Of a stretch of 64,000 nt of DNA, positions 22,533 through 34,179 are shown one piece after another. Location: positions 1,491,001-1,555,000 of the forward strand of contig CM029126.1 in assembly GCA_016859345.1 (NCBI GenBank), in the 5' to 3' direction. The notes under the pieces are model-generated. The model was not told the origin of the DNA. It saw nothing but the letters and a program-made list of their open reading frames with translations, and did no database searches. Source of the DNA: Istiophorus platypterus. Its lineage: Eukaryota > Chordata > Actinopteri > Istiophoriformes > Istiophoridae. The position numbers were made by a program, and so were the translations under genes. Each line of letters begins with the position of its first letter. Positions within the stretch are counted from its first letter, which is position 1.

Positions 22533-24659
22533 GGCCTGGCAGAAACATGTGCTCCTCGCTGGTCCGTCAGGTCGATGGTTCTCAGATTGCTGCGTGACAT
22601 TTTGGACAGATGGAGGGTTGAGGATAACTGTCGCTCACCTCCCTCCACCTCTTAACTTAAACCATCTGTCCTGGGGGGTAGGTGTGTGTGGATGGGGGGG
22701 CTCGATCCGGCACCAACCAAACTCCCCCACAGCATGGACACCTCTAGCCTCCGGGCCTGGCGGTTGAGTCTGCGTCTTGTGAAACAACACATCAGCTACT
22801 CCTGAGCTCCGGCTTCTTCGCAGCAGTGTAAGAAGAAATCAGGTCTGTTACTTAAATAACAGTTCAAACACAATAATGTAAAAATATCCAGATACAAGTA
22901 AAAGTGCTGCGTGAAAAATCCTGCTCAAGACGTAGCTCAGGAGTGTGAAGCGAGTCGTGCTCAAAGAATTATAAGGAAAAGTAGTCGTCCTGCAGGAAAA
23001 GAGACAATAAGTTGTTGTCTATTATTATTTTGTTAAAATATAATATAATACATAGTAAAAAAAGATAATTTAATAAACGAACCATGGGAGGAGCCAGCGA
23101 CCCATAAACATCTGAGAACTGAAAAAGGGCAGCGACCAGACACTGATGGGTTTTTTTTTTTAAGCCCAAACCGTTGAAAATTGCTCATCTAATCTTCAAT
23201 AACATATTTTCCCTTACAAGCTTATCAGATGTTTTTTTCCAGTAAAATCTTAATCTGAAAAGGTACCATAACAACAACCATTAGGAAATGAGTCTATAGA
23301 TGTGGAACCTACAGTATTTTCCTGAGATTTTGGAGGAGTGGGGGAGTAAAGCAGGCTGAGACCTTGAAGCTGCAGTGACTAAAGCTGATGCACCGACCGT
23401 CTGTCCTCTGCCACCACCGCTGGTGGCGTGGATCTATCCACCGAGGGCCGCAACTGTCTGTATATTTCTGGCCTTCTGTGGAGGTGGAGGTGACGGCGAC
23501 GAGGTTCTACCTCTACCTCGTCCTGCTCCGGGACCTTAGAACCGCACACTCTGTCGGTATTTTAGAAGAATAGTAAAAATAAAGACCTGTCGGTTTAACC
23601 TGTGTTTTTAATTTTGGGTAATAAAACCTTTTTATTTTGTTCAGGTATTTATATCATTTTTCCTTCTTGGTTTAATCTTGTTTTTATTTTTACCATCACT
23701 GTTGATTTTCATTGTTGTTTGTGACCGAACACTCGGAGCCGAATCCCGACAGGTGATACATTATCATCAGCATTATTACTATGATTCTCTCTCAGGTGAA
23801 TCTCAGGTGAATCTCTCTGACCTGAGCTAACGTCGCTGCACCCGCACGCATCACTTCCTGCGACCTATTTGTGAGTAACTTCTCTCTCGCTCTCTCTGCC
23901 AAAAAAACAAAAACATGGCACATCAGCACAAACTCCCATGCCCTCGCACACACACACACACACACAGACACACACACAGACAGACACACACACACACACG
24001 CATGCACACACACACACGTCCCTACACAAATCACACAAAACTCATCCTCTCTTGACAGCTCACACAAAAGCTTGCTTCAGTCCCTTAAAGAGACATTTCT
24101 ACTTCCACTATAAACAGGCCAGAACCTTGAATGTACTGATAATGTTACGACTCTATAAACCAATTTATTTACTGATATATTTTCACTTTACTGTGTGTTT
24201 ATATAATCTGATGTTTTAATGGCAAAATTTAAATTTTAATGCTACAAATAAATAATATTCTGCGACGCTGTTCCAGATTCATCCTTAATAAATACACAGA
24301 TTTTCCATTATTGATCAGGTAAGTCAATAGATCGGTACCTTTTGATTGGTACCTTTGTGTTCCCCTCCTGTTTTCCCTTTTAGTTTACTCTGTTTCATTT
24401 TGTTCGTTCAGTCCAGAATTTTTCTAAACGGCGGTGGAGGTGAGAACCTCTTGGCGACCACATGTGGCGATGCAGCGGTTTCCCCCTGCGGCCCAACATG
24501 GAGACAGGGAACCAGGGTTTGATCACCGACTGAGAGGAAACAGGAAAATGAGGCGTCGTCAACAGATTAAATAGATTTATCAAATTAAACCATCAAATAT
24601 CTTCAGATTTAATGGACTGAGCCTGTTCACGTGTTATGAGGGTTGTTTTTCTCCCTTCA
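22530..24659. other. Non-coding; CA tract at about 23946-24017
   Basis: Mostly unique AT-rich sequence with one compound CA/CAGA tract. No gene recognised. Confidence 0.5.
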
Positions 24660-24735
24660 CTTTCCCCTGCTACAGTCTGGGATTTGAACCAGCAACCTTT
24701 GGCCTGTTACCCCCTGTCAGCGTTTGACAGACGAC
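24660..24735 (-). mobile_element. tRNA-like / SINE fragment (B box), reverse
   Basis: On the minus strand the string GGTTGCTGGTTCAAATCCCAG (24671-24691) contains a good Pol III B box (GGTTCAAATCC) and resembles the T-arm region of fish tRNA-derived SINEs. No matching A box or acceptor stem could be paired, so this is at most a fragment. Confidence 0.35.
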
Positions 24736-24832
24736 CGAGGCCAAATTTGCAGCAGTCAAGGTCGAGTTTGACGGAACTGATGGTGTCGAATGTCGTGTCA
24801 AAACCGTTCAGTCCACTCTTTCATCACAGCTC

Positions 24833-24936
24833 AAGGAAGAGGAGGAGGAAGAGGGAGAGGAGGGAGAGGAAGTGGAGGAAGAGGAGGGAGAGGTTGAGGA
24901 AGGAGAGAGAGGAAGAGGAGGAGGAGGAGGAGGAGT
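24833..24936. repeat. GGA/GA polypurine tract
   Basis: About 100 bp of GGA, GGAAGA and GAGA units. Confidence 0.9.
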
Positions 24937-25300
24937 GGTAATAAACTGATCCTGAACTTTTCTCAGGGTAAAAAATGAAAACATCCTCTTTAAACTCTAT
25001 CTTCCTGTGGTCTTCCTCTTCATCTTCATCGTCTCCTTGGTGGTGAGAATCTCCCTAGCTCCTCTACTCTGTCCTGACCTGATCCCCCGTCCGGCGCCTA
25101 GTGACCCGCCGCTGTGCCGCCATCAGTCCTCCATCCTCTGACCTTTGACCTCCGTCCTCCTACCTCCGTCTTCTGTCCGTGTGCGATCCGATGCCGCTGC
25201 GCGTCCACGTGTCCGTCCAATCAACTTCGGGCTAATTAAAACTGTTTTGCAGACGTCGAGGTCGAGGTCCCATCATGCGGTGTGAACGCCATTTGTCAAA

Positions 25301-25335
<35 letters not shown>

Positions 25336-26745
25336 TGTGTGTGAGCGACGTCTGAGACACTAATTAAAGGAAGATGTAACCTGCCTTCGCTCAGAAGCAC
25401 ATTTCGCGACGTAATGTCAGTAACGTTGGAGTAAAGGCCTGATTCCTGGAGCAGCGACGACTCGTGAGTTTATTCCTCTGGCGTCGGTTAGAGGCGGTTA
25501 GACCTCGGAATGATTCACTCTCCTGCACTGAGAGCAGTTGACCTTTGACCCAGGCCCCTGTTCGGCCTTCAGCCCTCAGTCTGAAGCCTTTACCCGAATT
25601 TGTCTCCGGTGACTGAGGGTTCATCCATTAAAGGGGGGGCCTCCTTTACATCTGGAGTAATTAGTTGTGAACCCTGAGATAGGAGCATTGATCTGGACAA
25701 CTGGAATATTCTATGTGGATTCGGCTCCATCCGGCTCCATCGGCCACAGGTGTGACAGAGGTTTACCTTTTTTTTTAAATCTTTCTTTCATAAACTCAAC
25801 CTGCTGCTGTGATGTTTTATTAAATGGAGACTCATCATGGAGACATCAGAGGTGGAGCTGGGTGCATAAATCCCAGTTCACAGCCTCCTTGGATCTTTTT
25901 TGTTCTGTGCTCAGACTTGAGTTTCTCCTCCGGATGTTTTTCCCGCCGGAGGACCCGGAGCAGCGAGGCTGATGAATTGGACGCTGCAGCTGAGGTGTCG
26001 CCTGAGTTCCTGGATCCAGGCAGAAGCAGAGTGAAGTTTAGGTTTTCTGCTCAGAGATTAAAGCCTTTTCTTGGCTCTATTTTACCGCTTCCTCTCCATG
26101 TCGTTCAGGACACGTCCTAGAGATCCTGGCTGATGATTGTTGTTGCAGCGGGCCGCCGTCGACACCGCAGACAGGAAACGGTGGGCGACCTGGGGTCCGG
26201 GGTTCGACCCCACGGCCGGAGCAAAGGAATCAGTCGCAGCAGGAAGAAAAGACGTGATTAGACCGAAGCTTCGGTTTGCAGGAGGGAAAGAGATCAGTGA
26301 GTGATTTGTTGTTTTGTAGTTTTGGAAAAAAATTGATCATAACATCAGAGAAATTGTTTATACAGCATCAGGTTTTCTTATGGATTTTTTTCTCCTGCTC
26401 TAAACAAAAAACTTTTTTCCGTCATAATCTGTTGACATGAGTTTAAAGGGCCAGTCCACACAAAATGACAGGCACTAGATGAGGGATGGTTTCGGTCGAC
26501 GGAATTTTCTGTCTCCTCCTGAACAGTGGCGAATTAAATCTTGGCAATCTAACATCTTCTCTGGAAGAAACTAGTTCCACCAACACTATATGTATATTAA
26601 TACCCTTTAAGGTAGAAACCAGTTTAAAAAACACACACGCACTCATGTGAAACCTTGATAGAAAAGAGTTGTATAATTAAAGAAACAATTTATCACCGTG
26701 GCAGCTGCTGTCAGTGAGGTGTTAATGTCCACAGCGTGTGGGTGT

Positions 26746-26755
<10 letters not shown>
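24937..26755. other. Non-coding; repeat-poor
   Basis: A homeodomain-site-containing stretch ('gggctaattaaaactg') lies at about 25228-25245, with a TG tract at about 25303-25342. A palindromic GGGGTTCGACCCC at about 26200 looks like a B box but has no A box. No gene recognised. Confidence 0.45.
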
Positions 26756-26793
<38 letters not shown>

Positions 26794-26813
26794 CCGTGAC
26801 CGTGACCGTGACC
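26756..26813. repeat. (TG)n followed by (GACCGT)n
   Basis: About 36 bp of TG run directly into three to four copies of the hexamer GACCGT. Confidence 0.9.
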
Positions 26814-27256
26814 ATGTGTCTGTGTCAGTGTGTCAGTGCTAGAGGGTCTCTGGTCACACAAAGATGCCCCCCCCCCCACACACACACACAATAAAGACAA
26901 CTCAGCTGTATCTTCATAATTAATTCTAGAACAGTCCATTTAGTAAATTCCTTTTTCCTGTTGTTATTGATGAATGTGAAATGAATTATAGAAAAATTAT
27001 ATAGAACTTTAACTGTCTCTGTGTTAAAGCCAAATTCAGGTTAATAAACCAGAACTGAAAAATCTGTTTTTTAAAATTCTAACATGTTGAAAAAATATAT
27101 TATCATATTATATTATTATTATTATAAGATATAGAAAATATATATTTTTTAAATGAAACATAGTAAAAAAAAATTTCTCCACCTGCAGGTTTAGTTTATC
27201 TGCAGAGAACAAAGTCACATTTCTGACATGTATCTCATCTCTACCTGCGTGAGCGA

Positions 27257-27260
<4 letters not shown>
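26814..27260. other. AT-rich non-coding sequence
   Basis: AT-rich with 'attatattattattattat' near 27105. No feature recognised beyond a short CA tract near 26879. Confidence 0.5.

Positions 27261-27294
<34 letters not shown>
27261..27294. repeat. (CT)n tract at promoter edge
   Basis: About 34 bp of uninterrupted CT immediately upstream of a MARE/AP-1 palindrome and the GC-rich promoter. Confidence 0.95.
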
Positions 27295-27295
<1 letters not shown>

Positions 27296-27297
<2 letters not shown>

Positions 27298-27306
27298 TGA
27301 CTCAGC
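27296..27306. promoter_or_regulatory. MARE / AP-1 palindrome
   Basis: GCTGACTCAGC is a perfect T-MARE core (MAF/NRL/NRF2-sMAF type, with the AP-1 heptamer TGACTCA inside). It lies about 55 bp upstream of the CCAAT box of the cadherin promoter. Occupancy is inferred. Confidence 0.4.
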
Positions 27307-27440
27307 CTGTCAGGGCTGGGGGGGGCTGCCTCCTGTCACTCGTCCGGGCTCCTGCTCTCTGATTGGCTCCCCTCTCCTCCGGGGGGCGGGCGGTGCCGAC
27401 GGAGCCACATGGAGGCAGCTGGGTTTCGCGGCGCGCATCA
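27300..27440 (+). promoter_or_regulatory. Probable TATA-less core promoter of the cadherin gene
   Basis: The base composition switches from AT-rich to GC-rich here. An inverted CCAAT box (CTGATTGGCT, about 27359-27367) and a GC box (GGGGGGCGGGCGG, about 27381-27393) stand 14 bp apart. No TATA box is visible. A transcription start shortly after 27400 is inferred, giving a 5' UTR of about 500 nt if unspliced. Confidence 0.5.
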
Positions 27441-27931
27441 GTCTGCTCCATTCTCCGGTGGAGACGATCCGGACGCTCCGAGAAGAGTTGGCGCATCATC
27501 ACCGTCAACATCCTCCTCATCCTCATCTGTACGAAAAAGGACTGACGCAAATTTATTATTCTTTTTACTGTCGCTTCTGATGATGTTACAACATTTTATT
27601 ACCAGAAAAAACAGAGAAGACTGTTGTTTTCCCTTTTGTGCGTAAAAGTCCCTTTTTGTCGAATTGTTAATTGACTGGAGACGAACATCGGCCACGTACT
27701 GTTACTGATATTTTCCCCTTTTAACCAGTGGATGGACTTTGAGCTGCAGCGCGGATTCGAGACTTCATTTTGCAGCATTTTCAGCGACTCGATAATAAGA
27801 GAACTTCTTTCCCGGACAGATTTTTTTTATTTTGACGCGTAAAATCGGATCAGTATAAGACCCTGATCCACTCCGGTGGCTGTGGCGGACACTTCGCCGT
27901 CTTCTCCAACTCGGACGGGTTTGATGGGAAC
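27441..27931 (+). other. Probable 5' UTR of the cadherin gene
   Basis: Lies between the promoter motifs and the start codon. It contains several upstream ATGs, including one opening a 78-codon frame at 27409-27645 and a three-codon uORF that overlaps the main ATG. Whether it contains an intron cannot be told. Confidence 0.4.
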
Positions 27932-27935
27932 ATGA
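27924..27935 (+). other. Three-codon uORF overlapping the start codon
   Basis: ATG GGA ACA TGA: the stop TGA occupies bases 2-4 of the main-start context ATGA (main ATG at 27932). The uATG context is poor (T at -3, G at +4), whereas the main ATG has A at -3. This geometry favours leaky scanning or termination-reinitiation. Confidence 0.5.
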
Positions 27936-28901
27936 CCAAAGCCGAGAACGGACCGGTTCCCCCGCGCTGCCTCCTCCTCCTCCACCTGCTCCCGCTGCTG
28001 CTTCACGTCTCACCGGCATGTCCGTCCGCGCAGCACCGGCATCCGGCGCGCCACTTCGGCCACATAGCCGAGAACTCTCCGGCGGGGACGGCGGTGGACG
28101 GGGTGAAGCTGCCGGTCGGAGCCGGCGGCTGCGCCGGTGCGGACCTCAGCGCCGGCCTGAAGGGGGATTACGCGTCGGATTTCAGGCTCGTTCACCTCCG
28201 AGGACTCCGGGACCACCGGGGACATCTGGGCTTGGTCTCCGCCAAAGCGCTGGACCGGGAGTTTATAGCGATGTACGAGCTGAGGGTGCAGCTGCCGCCG
28301 CGGTGTCTGAGGAGACCGGCGGCCGTGCAGGTGGAGGTGTCGGACAGGAACGACAACATGCCCCGGTTCACCGGCGGGAACATCACGGTGGAGGTGGACG
28401 AGCTGACGCCGCCCGGAACGGAGTTGGCCCGCTTTGACGCAAAGGACGCCGACGCGGAGAGGAACGGACGCGTCACCTTTTACGCGTCACCTGAGTCTCA
28501 CCTGCTCGACGTGGTTCCGCAGACCGGGCAAGTCAGACTGGCCGGGTCCCTCCAGGGGGTCAGCCAGGTGAGTCTGCGCCTCTGTGTGAAGGACGGCGGC
28601 GACGTGGCGCTGGTCGGCGAGCCGGTCTTCCTGCGCGTCGTCGTCCGCCAGTCCGGCGGAGCGCGGCGGCGGCCCCGGGCGCTCTCCGAGGAGCTGACCT
28701 ACACGGTGACCGTACCGGACCACGTCCGGGTCGGGGACCTGGTGTTCACGGTGCCGGACCAGAGGTTCGAGCAGCGGTGGTTCGAGGTGATATCCGAGAC
28801 GGACTCGCCGGTCCAGATCGAGCGGGACTCGGGACGCCTGTACCTGGCTCGCAGCCTGCGGGAGCCCGCCGAGGTGACGGTGAAGATCCAGAGCCTCCGA
28901 G
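27932..28901 (+). CDS. Atypical cadherin, first coding exon (partial CDS)
   Basis: First exon of a calcium-dependent adhesion protein that acts at the cell surface. It has 323 whole codons and ends in phase 1 at CCGAG|GTAAGA. Residues 8-33 form a leucine-rich signal peptide. Cadherin repeat 1 (about 41-143) has AENSPAG, LDRE (108-111) and the calcium linker DRNDN (138-142). Repeat 2 (about 150-240) has an NIT sequon at 150, VDE, DADAERNG and VKDGG, but no DxNDN at its end. Repeat 3 (from about 255) has IERDSGRLYLA and runs to the splice site. Third codon positions are strongly GC-rich. The three-repeat layout and repeat-3 wording resemble type III (neural-cadherin/Hz-like) cadherins. FAT, Dachsous or CELSR relatives are alternatives. 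Membrane and cytoplasmic exons are not seen downstream. The start is preferred for its A at -3 and the signal peptide directly after it. The frame continues to 29158 as intron read-through only. Confidence 0.85.
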
Positions 28902-28907
28902 GTAAGA
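28902..28907 (+). other. Splice donor of cadherin exon 1
   Basis: AG|GTAAGA is a full consensus donor in phase 1. Cadherin-like text stops here and basic/aromatic, non-cadherin residues follow in the read-through frame. Confidence 0.8.
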
Positions 28908-29823
28908 GGGCTTTCTTCTGGCCGTGCGTAAAAACGCGAGGGGGGCGGGGGTTTCCGCAGATTCCCGGCGACGGTCTGAGATCCTGGTGCCGCCGCTGCA
29001 CCGTGTTTACGCGCTGCTGGTTCGATCACGAACCTGAAAAAAATGAAAATGTTTATGGCCACTGCTCGCTTTGCTTTTCTCTGCGCATTTACAGCCACAA
29101 AACGGCCCACATCTCATCGGTGGGCTGCTCTCTCGCCTGTGTCTGGACTTTTATGTGAACTGATTGGTTCGTTTACGCTGAAACTGGAAAACAATGACTC
29201 TACAGGTTTTAGGGAGGAAAATGTCTCCTAGAATCCTTCTTTACCTCGTTTTAAAGCCTCAGGGGGACCGTGCTCCAAGAACCTGTGATTTAAAAGGTTT
29301 CCACCCCCCCTTGATGCACTGTAAAGGTTTTACTGCAGAGAAAGTCTTGCGAGGTTCAGTCAGTGCATGGAAACAGTCAGGTAACAGTCGGTTCGGTTGG
29401 AGGCAAGAGGAAAATCAGTGAAACTCACTTTATTGTGGTTTTCGCCTTTGTCTTTGGTATTTTCTTGTAAAAAATTGCACATGTCCTGCACCCTGAGTTT
29501 ACAAAGGGTGGGGTCAAAGGTCAACTTTAGTGCTTGGTTTGTAGGAAAAAAGACCCCAACATTCAGAAAGAGCGGAATGGCCCTTTAAGACTGATCTTAT
29601 TTCTGTATTTTTCTCAGAGCTGTAGCAGAGATTTTGCCTTTTGTATTGCAGAATTTTCCTTTAAAGAATGAGGGGTGGTCATTCATTGGGGTTTGGTGTG
29701 TGTGTGTGTGTGTATGCGTGTGTGTGTTGGCTTTGTTCCAGCAGAGTTTGAATCGACCTCAACCGTCACTTGCTTCTTTCCACTCTTTCATTCATTCCTT
29801 ACAACACTCCTCACATCACAGCC

Positions 29824-29878
<55 letters not shown>

Positions 29879-30570
29879 GGGGGGACTACTGGCAACACCC
29901 CCAGCAGGTCGTTAAAGGACAAAAAGAATTGACAGCGTTTAGTGTGTGAGGTGAGCAGAGTAAACACACCTCAACTCACTCCACACACAGATTTTACTCC
30001 CAGAATGCCGTCGGCACGCACACACGCGCACACACAAACACACACGCACACACGCGCGCACACACGCACATACACTCACACACACTCACACAGGTCCGAT
30101 GTCTCTCCACAAGGCCGGCATGTGACCTTGACTCAAGCTGATAATTCATATTTCTGTTATTTTCCTTTTTGGCAGCCGGTGGGAAAAAAAAGCATTAGAC
30201 TAAAGTGCAGTGTTTGTCTTTGCTCCGGTTAATTTGGCTGCTGTTACACTGAAATTTGCCTTTTAGATTAAAGACCAGTCCATTCGCCTAAATAACGGAG
30301 TGGCCTGTTTGTCAGTGTCTTCAAAAACGACCCAGATGGTCGTTGAACGAAATGATTCACGCAACAAACCCCCCCGAGTCGTGAAAATCCCTGTATTTTA
30401 AACTCTTTTCTTTTAAGAAGCCTGTTTGGAGGAGGCTCTGCCTGTCAGATCCTACTCGGGGCAAAAAAAGTGTCAATTCCTAGCTCAAGCTCATCCAGCT
30501 ACAAATGACATGCACATGTTAACCTTGAGATCTGGATATAATCCTAACTTTTTTATATGTATATACAGAG
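28908..30570. other. Putative intron 1, proximal part
   Basis: TG tracts lie at about 29697-29730 and 29826-29878 and a CA/CG-containing tract at about 30014-30092. The remainder is unique. No exon recognised. Confidence 0.5.
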
Positions 30571-30900
30571 TACTACATAGCCAAAAGTAAGTGGACACCC
30601 AAGCCCTACAGTCTTAGGAGGGAGCAGGTCCGGCTGTGGAGGGAGCAGGTCCGGCTCAGGGTCTGGGATCCAGTTCATCCCTGCGGGGCTGGATGGGGCT
30701 GAGGGTGGGGCTCCGTGCAGATCGGGCCAGTTTCCTCCACACCGGGCCAGGGAGAAACTATTTCATGAAAGAGGAAACGCACAAAAAACAAACTGTTCAC
30801 ACAAAGTTGGAAGAGCACTGAGGTCTAAACCAGACCAGACCAGACGCAGAGCCAGAGTGTGAGTACACTTAAGTCCGCATACTTCTGGCCATATAGTGTA
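30571..30900. mobile_element. MITE-like non-autonomous DNA element, copy 1
   Basis: The left end (tactacatagccaaaagtaa at 30571-30589, then 'gtggacac') and the reverse complement of the right end (30873-30900: 'tacactatatggccagaagt', then 'atgcggac') form imperfect terminal inverted repeats of about 28 bp. The interior carries a duplicated 'ggagggagcaggtccggct' block and 'ggtctgggatccagttcat'. A second, one-ended copy is at 61221-61525. From memory, fish genomes carry many elements ending 'tatggccaaaagtatgtgga'. Confidence 0.7.
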
Positions 30901-32483
30901 ATCACATGCTTTGATAGAGACTTAATTTTTGCCACAATAACTTAAGTGTTTCTTTGGAAAAGCATTTTTTTGCCTCTTTAATTATAATTGAACCTCACAA
31001 GATCCTGGTGGACCTGATTATTACTCAATATCAATTATTTAAAATATTGAAGAAGCTTATCTAAACACTTGTGTCACTGATAACCTGCCCCCCCCCAAAC
31101 CAAAAACGTCACATTAATAGACTGAAGTGTGTCGGCGTCACCAAGCTGCTGCTGAACTGTTTGACAGGATGAAACAATGTCCAGATGCCGTCGTGATCAA
31201 CCCCCCAAAAAGTAAATGTTTAACAAAGAGCCTAAGCCAACCACATCTGGCCAGTGGTGGAGGTGGTGGCTTGGCGTTCTGGTCAGACCTGGCTAATCAG
31301 CCCATCCAATCTGCATCTCCGATGTTTATTTGTAGAAATTAGCTATGTTTGCTCACCTGGTGCCCCCCCCCCCCCCCACAGCCTCCCCCAGGTCCGTGCA
31401 CCAGGTCGAAACGGACCTAGAGCCTCCAACAGGAAGCTTTGTTTGTGTTACAGCAGACTGCAGAGCTCAGGCCGGCCCTGGTTCGTGGTTCTTGTGGTGT
31501 GTGTGTGTGTGAGTGTGTGTGAGTGTGTGTGAGTGTGAGTGTGAGTGTGTGTGTGTGTGTGTGGTTTGGCCAACACGCCGCTGAGCGTGCTGTAAACTGG
31601 ACGGCTGACGGAGGACAGCCTGTCTTTTGTCGGTGGTCGGTTGTGAGTCTGATCCGTGGGAACGAGGTTGCGGCGCGGCGGCAGCGGCGAACGCCGGCCT
31701 CCCATTGGTTGCCTGGCTCTGTGGACTTGAATCAGGACTTGAGGCTTGAACATAATGGAATCGACTATGCAAGCACACGAAACCAGCACCACAGGCTTTA
31801 AATGTGAGCCGATTAAAACATCTTCCCTCCACAGATCCTACCTGTTTTTCCCCAGCGTCTTAGAAATTTCTCATTTAAGTTCTTAGGTTGCACCGGATGT
31901 AAAACACAGTAAAAATAAACCTCTTCATTCATCCACAGTCTTTCACAAAGTAAAGACTTGACTGTGTGTGAACCACAGTATCACTTTAATATAAGTATTA
32001 ATCATAAATAAATGTCTTAAAAGGCGTTGACTAGTGAAAACTTGTTTTAAACTATTTTCTGTACCATCTTATCCAGTCGCTGCTACAGTTGTGCAAATGT
32101 TGACACAGATGAATGATAAAAACCGACCCAACCTGACGCTCATGTGATATCGCTACTGGACAATTTTCCAACAGATTTTCAGGATTTCTGCATAAATGCG
32201 ATGAACAATTTTGATATTTTGGATATTAAGCCAAATGTGAGTTTCCCGGTCTGGTTATTTTGGCTACAGATGGTCTGTTCATATAATTTTCAGAAAATTG
32301 ATCAAAATATACTTTAATATAGCAAAATTACTGATAGAAATCTTTAACTCTATTGATCATCGTTACGTTTAAATCTGTTGCGTTGTTGTATGGATTGTGG
32401 TTGAGGGACACTCGCTCACTCAGAAACACACACATTCCACTGCACAATTCACCTCCTGTTTATGAGGTGCGCACTTGATCCCC

Positions 32484-32487
<4 letters not shown>
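30901..32487. other. Putative intron, no exon recognised
   Basis: AT-rich unique sequence with C-runs near 31087 and 31363-31377 and a TG/GAG array at about 31497-31562. Confidence 0.5.

Positions 32488-32568
<81 letters not shown>
32488..32568. repeat. (CA)n microsatellite, about 80 bp
   Basis: One of the longest pure CA tracts in the window. A second tract follows at about 32675-32708. Confidence 0.95.
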
Positions 32569-32571
<3 letters not shown>

Positions 32572-32674
32572 AGCCTCTCTCTCTCTGGCAGCTTGTCCAT
32601 CACTGCAGATGTCAGCGACTCTACTGAGTGTGTTTTATCCTTGACATTCAATAAATGTACTGGAAGCGGGCACG

Positions 32675-32708
<34 letters not shown>

Positions 32709-32709
<1 letters not shown>

Positions 32710-34179
32710 GCGCTCTGGTGTGTTCTGGTGTTTATGTGTGGAGGCCACGACCCCGGGCATCTTTCCCCCCGTGTTTGAGACACTAGTTTCCTCTTCTTGT
32801 GTCTGTGTTTGTGCTGCCGTTGATCGATTAGAACTGAAAACGACGAGCGGCTTGGAAACACGTGGTCCTCAAACGCAACACGACAGACGGAAAAAGAAAA
32901 AAAAAATCGAGATTCACAGAGACAAGTGTCGTAAACGGCGTCGGCCCGTGACAAAGGGGGGAGGGGGGATGAGAAGAGCGGAGAATGGTCGCCAACGGAT
33001 CTGGGTCACCGGCAGAGAAGGTTTTCACCGAGACAATAACAGACCCCCCCGAGTATCTTTAACTTCCCACTCTACACAACCTGGTTTCTATCAGAGCTCC
33101 TCAAAAATCCCCACGTGTCCTCCTGGTGCACAGGGAAGTTTCAACCGTGAGCAGAAACAGAAGGAAATCCTGGGAATCTGATGGCGAAATGGTAAAGTCA
33201 GGGACGTGACAGGTTAAAATAGGTGACTCGCTGACGCAGGGTTTGACGTTGGCTGTAGGAGGCAGATCCGGATCCTAAAGGTCTGGAAGACCCAGGTTTA
33301 GACCAGCTGGTCCCAGCTGACTGGGCGGCCTCTGGGTCTGGGGGAGTTAATCGTGTCTGCCAGTTTTGTGGAGTGGTTCTTTTGTAGGAGGTTTATTATC
33401 TGGATTTAATTGTCGGAGGAACTGGATCTATTTCTCTTGAGCCTCAATCCTTTGTGTTTTTCTTCTAATTTCTAGTATTTAAATGTGAAATATTCTTGCA
33501 GTTTTACATTGTTACTACATGGAAATCTCTTGGGTTTGGATTCGAGTGGCCGGGATCAGATTTGGGATCAGATTTGGGATCTGGTTCCGGGGTTGATAAA
33601 GTAGCCAGATTCTCTGAGCCCCGGGGCTCATGAACCCTGTTGTCTGGTCTGCCCCCCCTTTTCTCCATTTTTAGCTCTGAAACTGTGAAGTGGCAAACGT
33701 CTCTGTCGGTGGGTGAAATTAGCTGTGATGCTAATAAAGTTAGCTCCGTATGTGAGTCGCCCACAGTCCGTCTCCTCTCTGTCAGCTGGTGTCTGTGCTC
33801 AGCAGAGATCCCGTGTGAGAGCAGGAGGCACCGCTCAGCGGCGTTTCTGTGGTTCCGAGACAACGTCACGACCCTCGGCCGGCGGAACCGTGTGGTCGAT
33901 CGCGTCAGCTCGGCCTCCCGGTTGAAACGCTGGCGAACATCCGGTAAATACTTTAGTCTCGTGCGTCGGACGCGTTCGATCAACGTTTAGAATCTAAACG
34001 ATTAAAACAAAACAACTTAAAAACAATCGGGCCCTGGATGATCTGAGCAAACTGGACGCGACGCACGTGAAACGAACCAAAACATGAACTTGGCTGAAGA
34101 AAACTGACAGAAACTCGTGACTGCAGCTCAGAGGAAACTTCAGAGATTATTGTTATATTTTTTTTTTTCTTTTTTACTG
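32709..34179. other. Putative intron, no exon recognised
   Basis: Unique sequence. Direct repeat 'ttgggatcagatttgggatc' near 33558-33580. The 116- and 159-codon frames near 33504-33990 lack domains or splice context. Confidence 0.45.

Noticed and set aside
26190..26216. Pol III B-box-like GGGGTTCGACCCC suggesting a tRNA or SINE
   Set aside because: It is a local palindrome; no A box at a proper distance and no acceptor-stem pairing.
27409..27645. 78-codon frame in the cadherin 5' UTR as a separate gene
   Set aside because: No domain; C-terminal half comes from AT-rich UTR. At most an upstream ORF.
28018..29110. 139-codon forward and 207-codon reverse frames over the cadherin exon
   Set aside because: Shadow frames of a GC-rich coding exon, without domains of their own.
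28902..29158. Continuation of the cadherin frame past the splice donor
   Set aside because: The text loses all cadherin character right after AG|GTAAGA; it is intron read-through to the first stop.
33504..33990. Overlapping 159-codon reverse and 116-codon forward frames
   Set aside because: No recognisable domain, and no good splice sites at frame boundaries.
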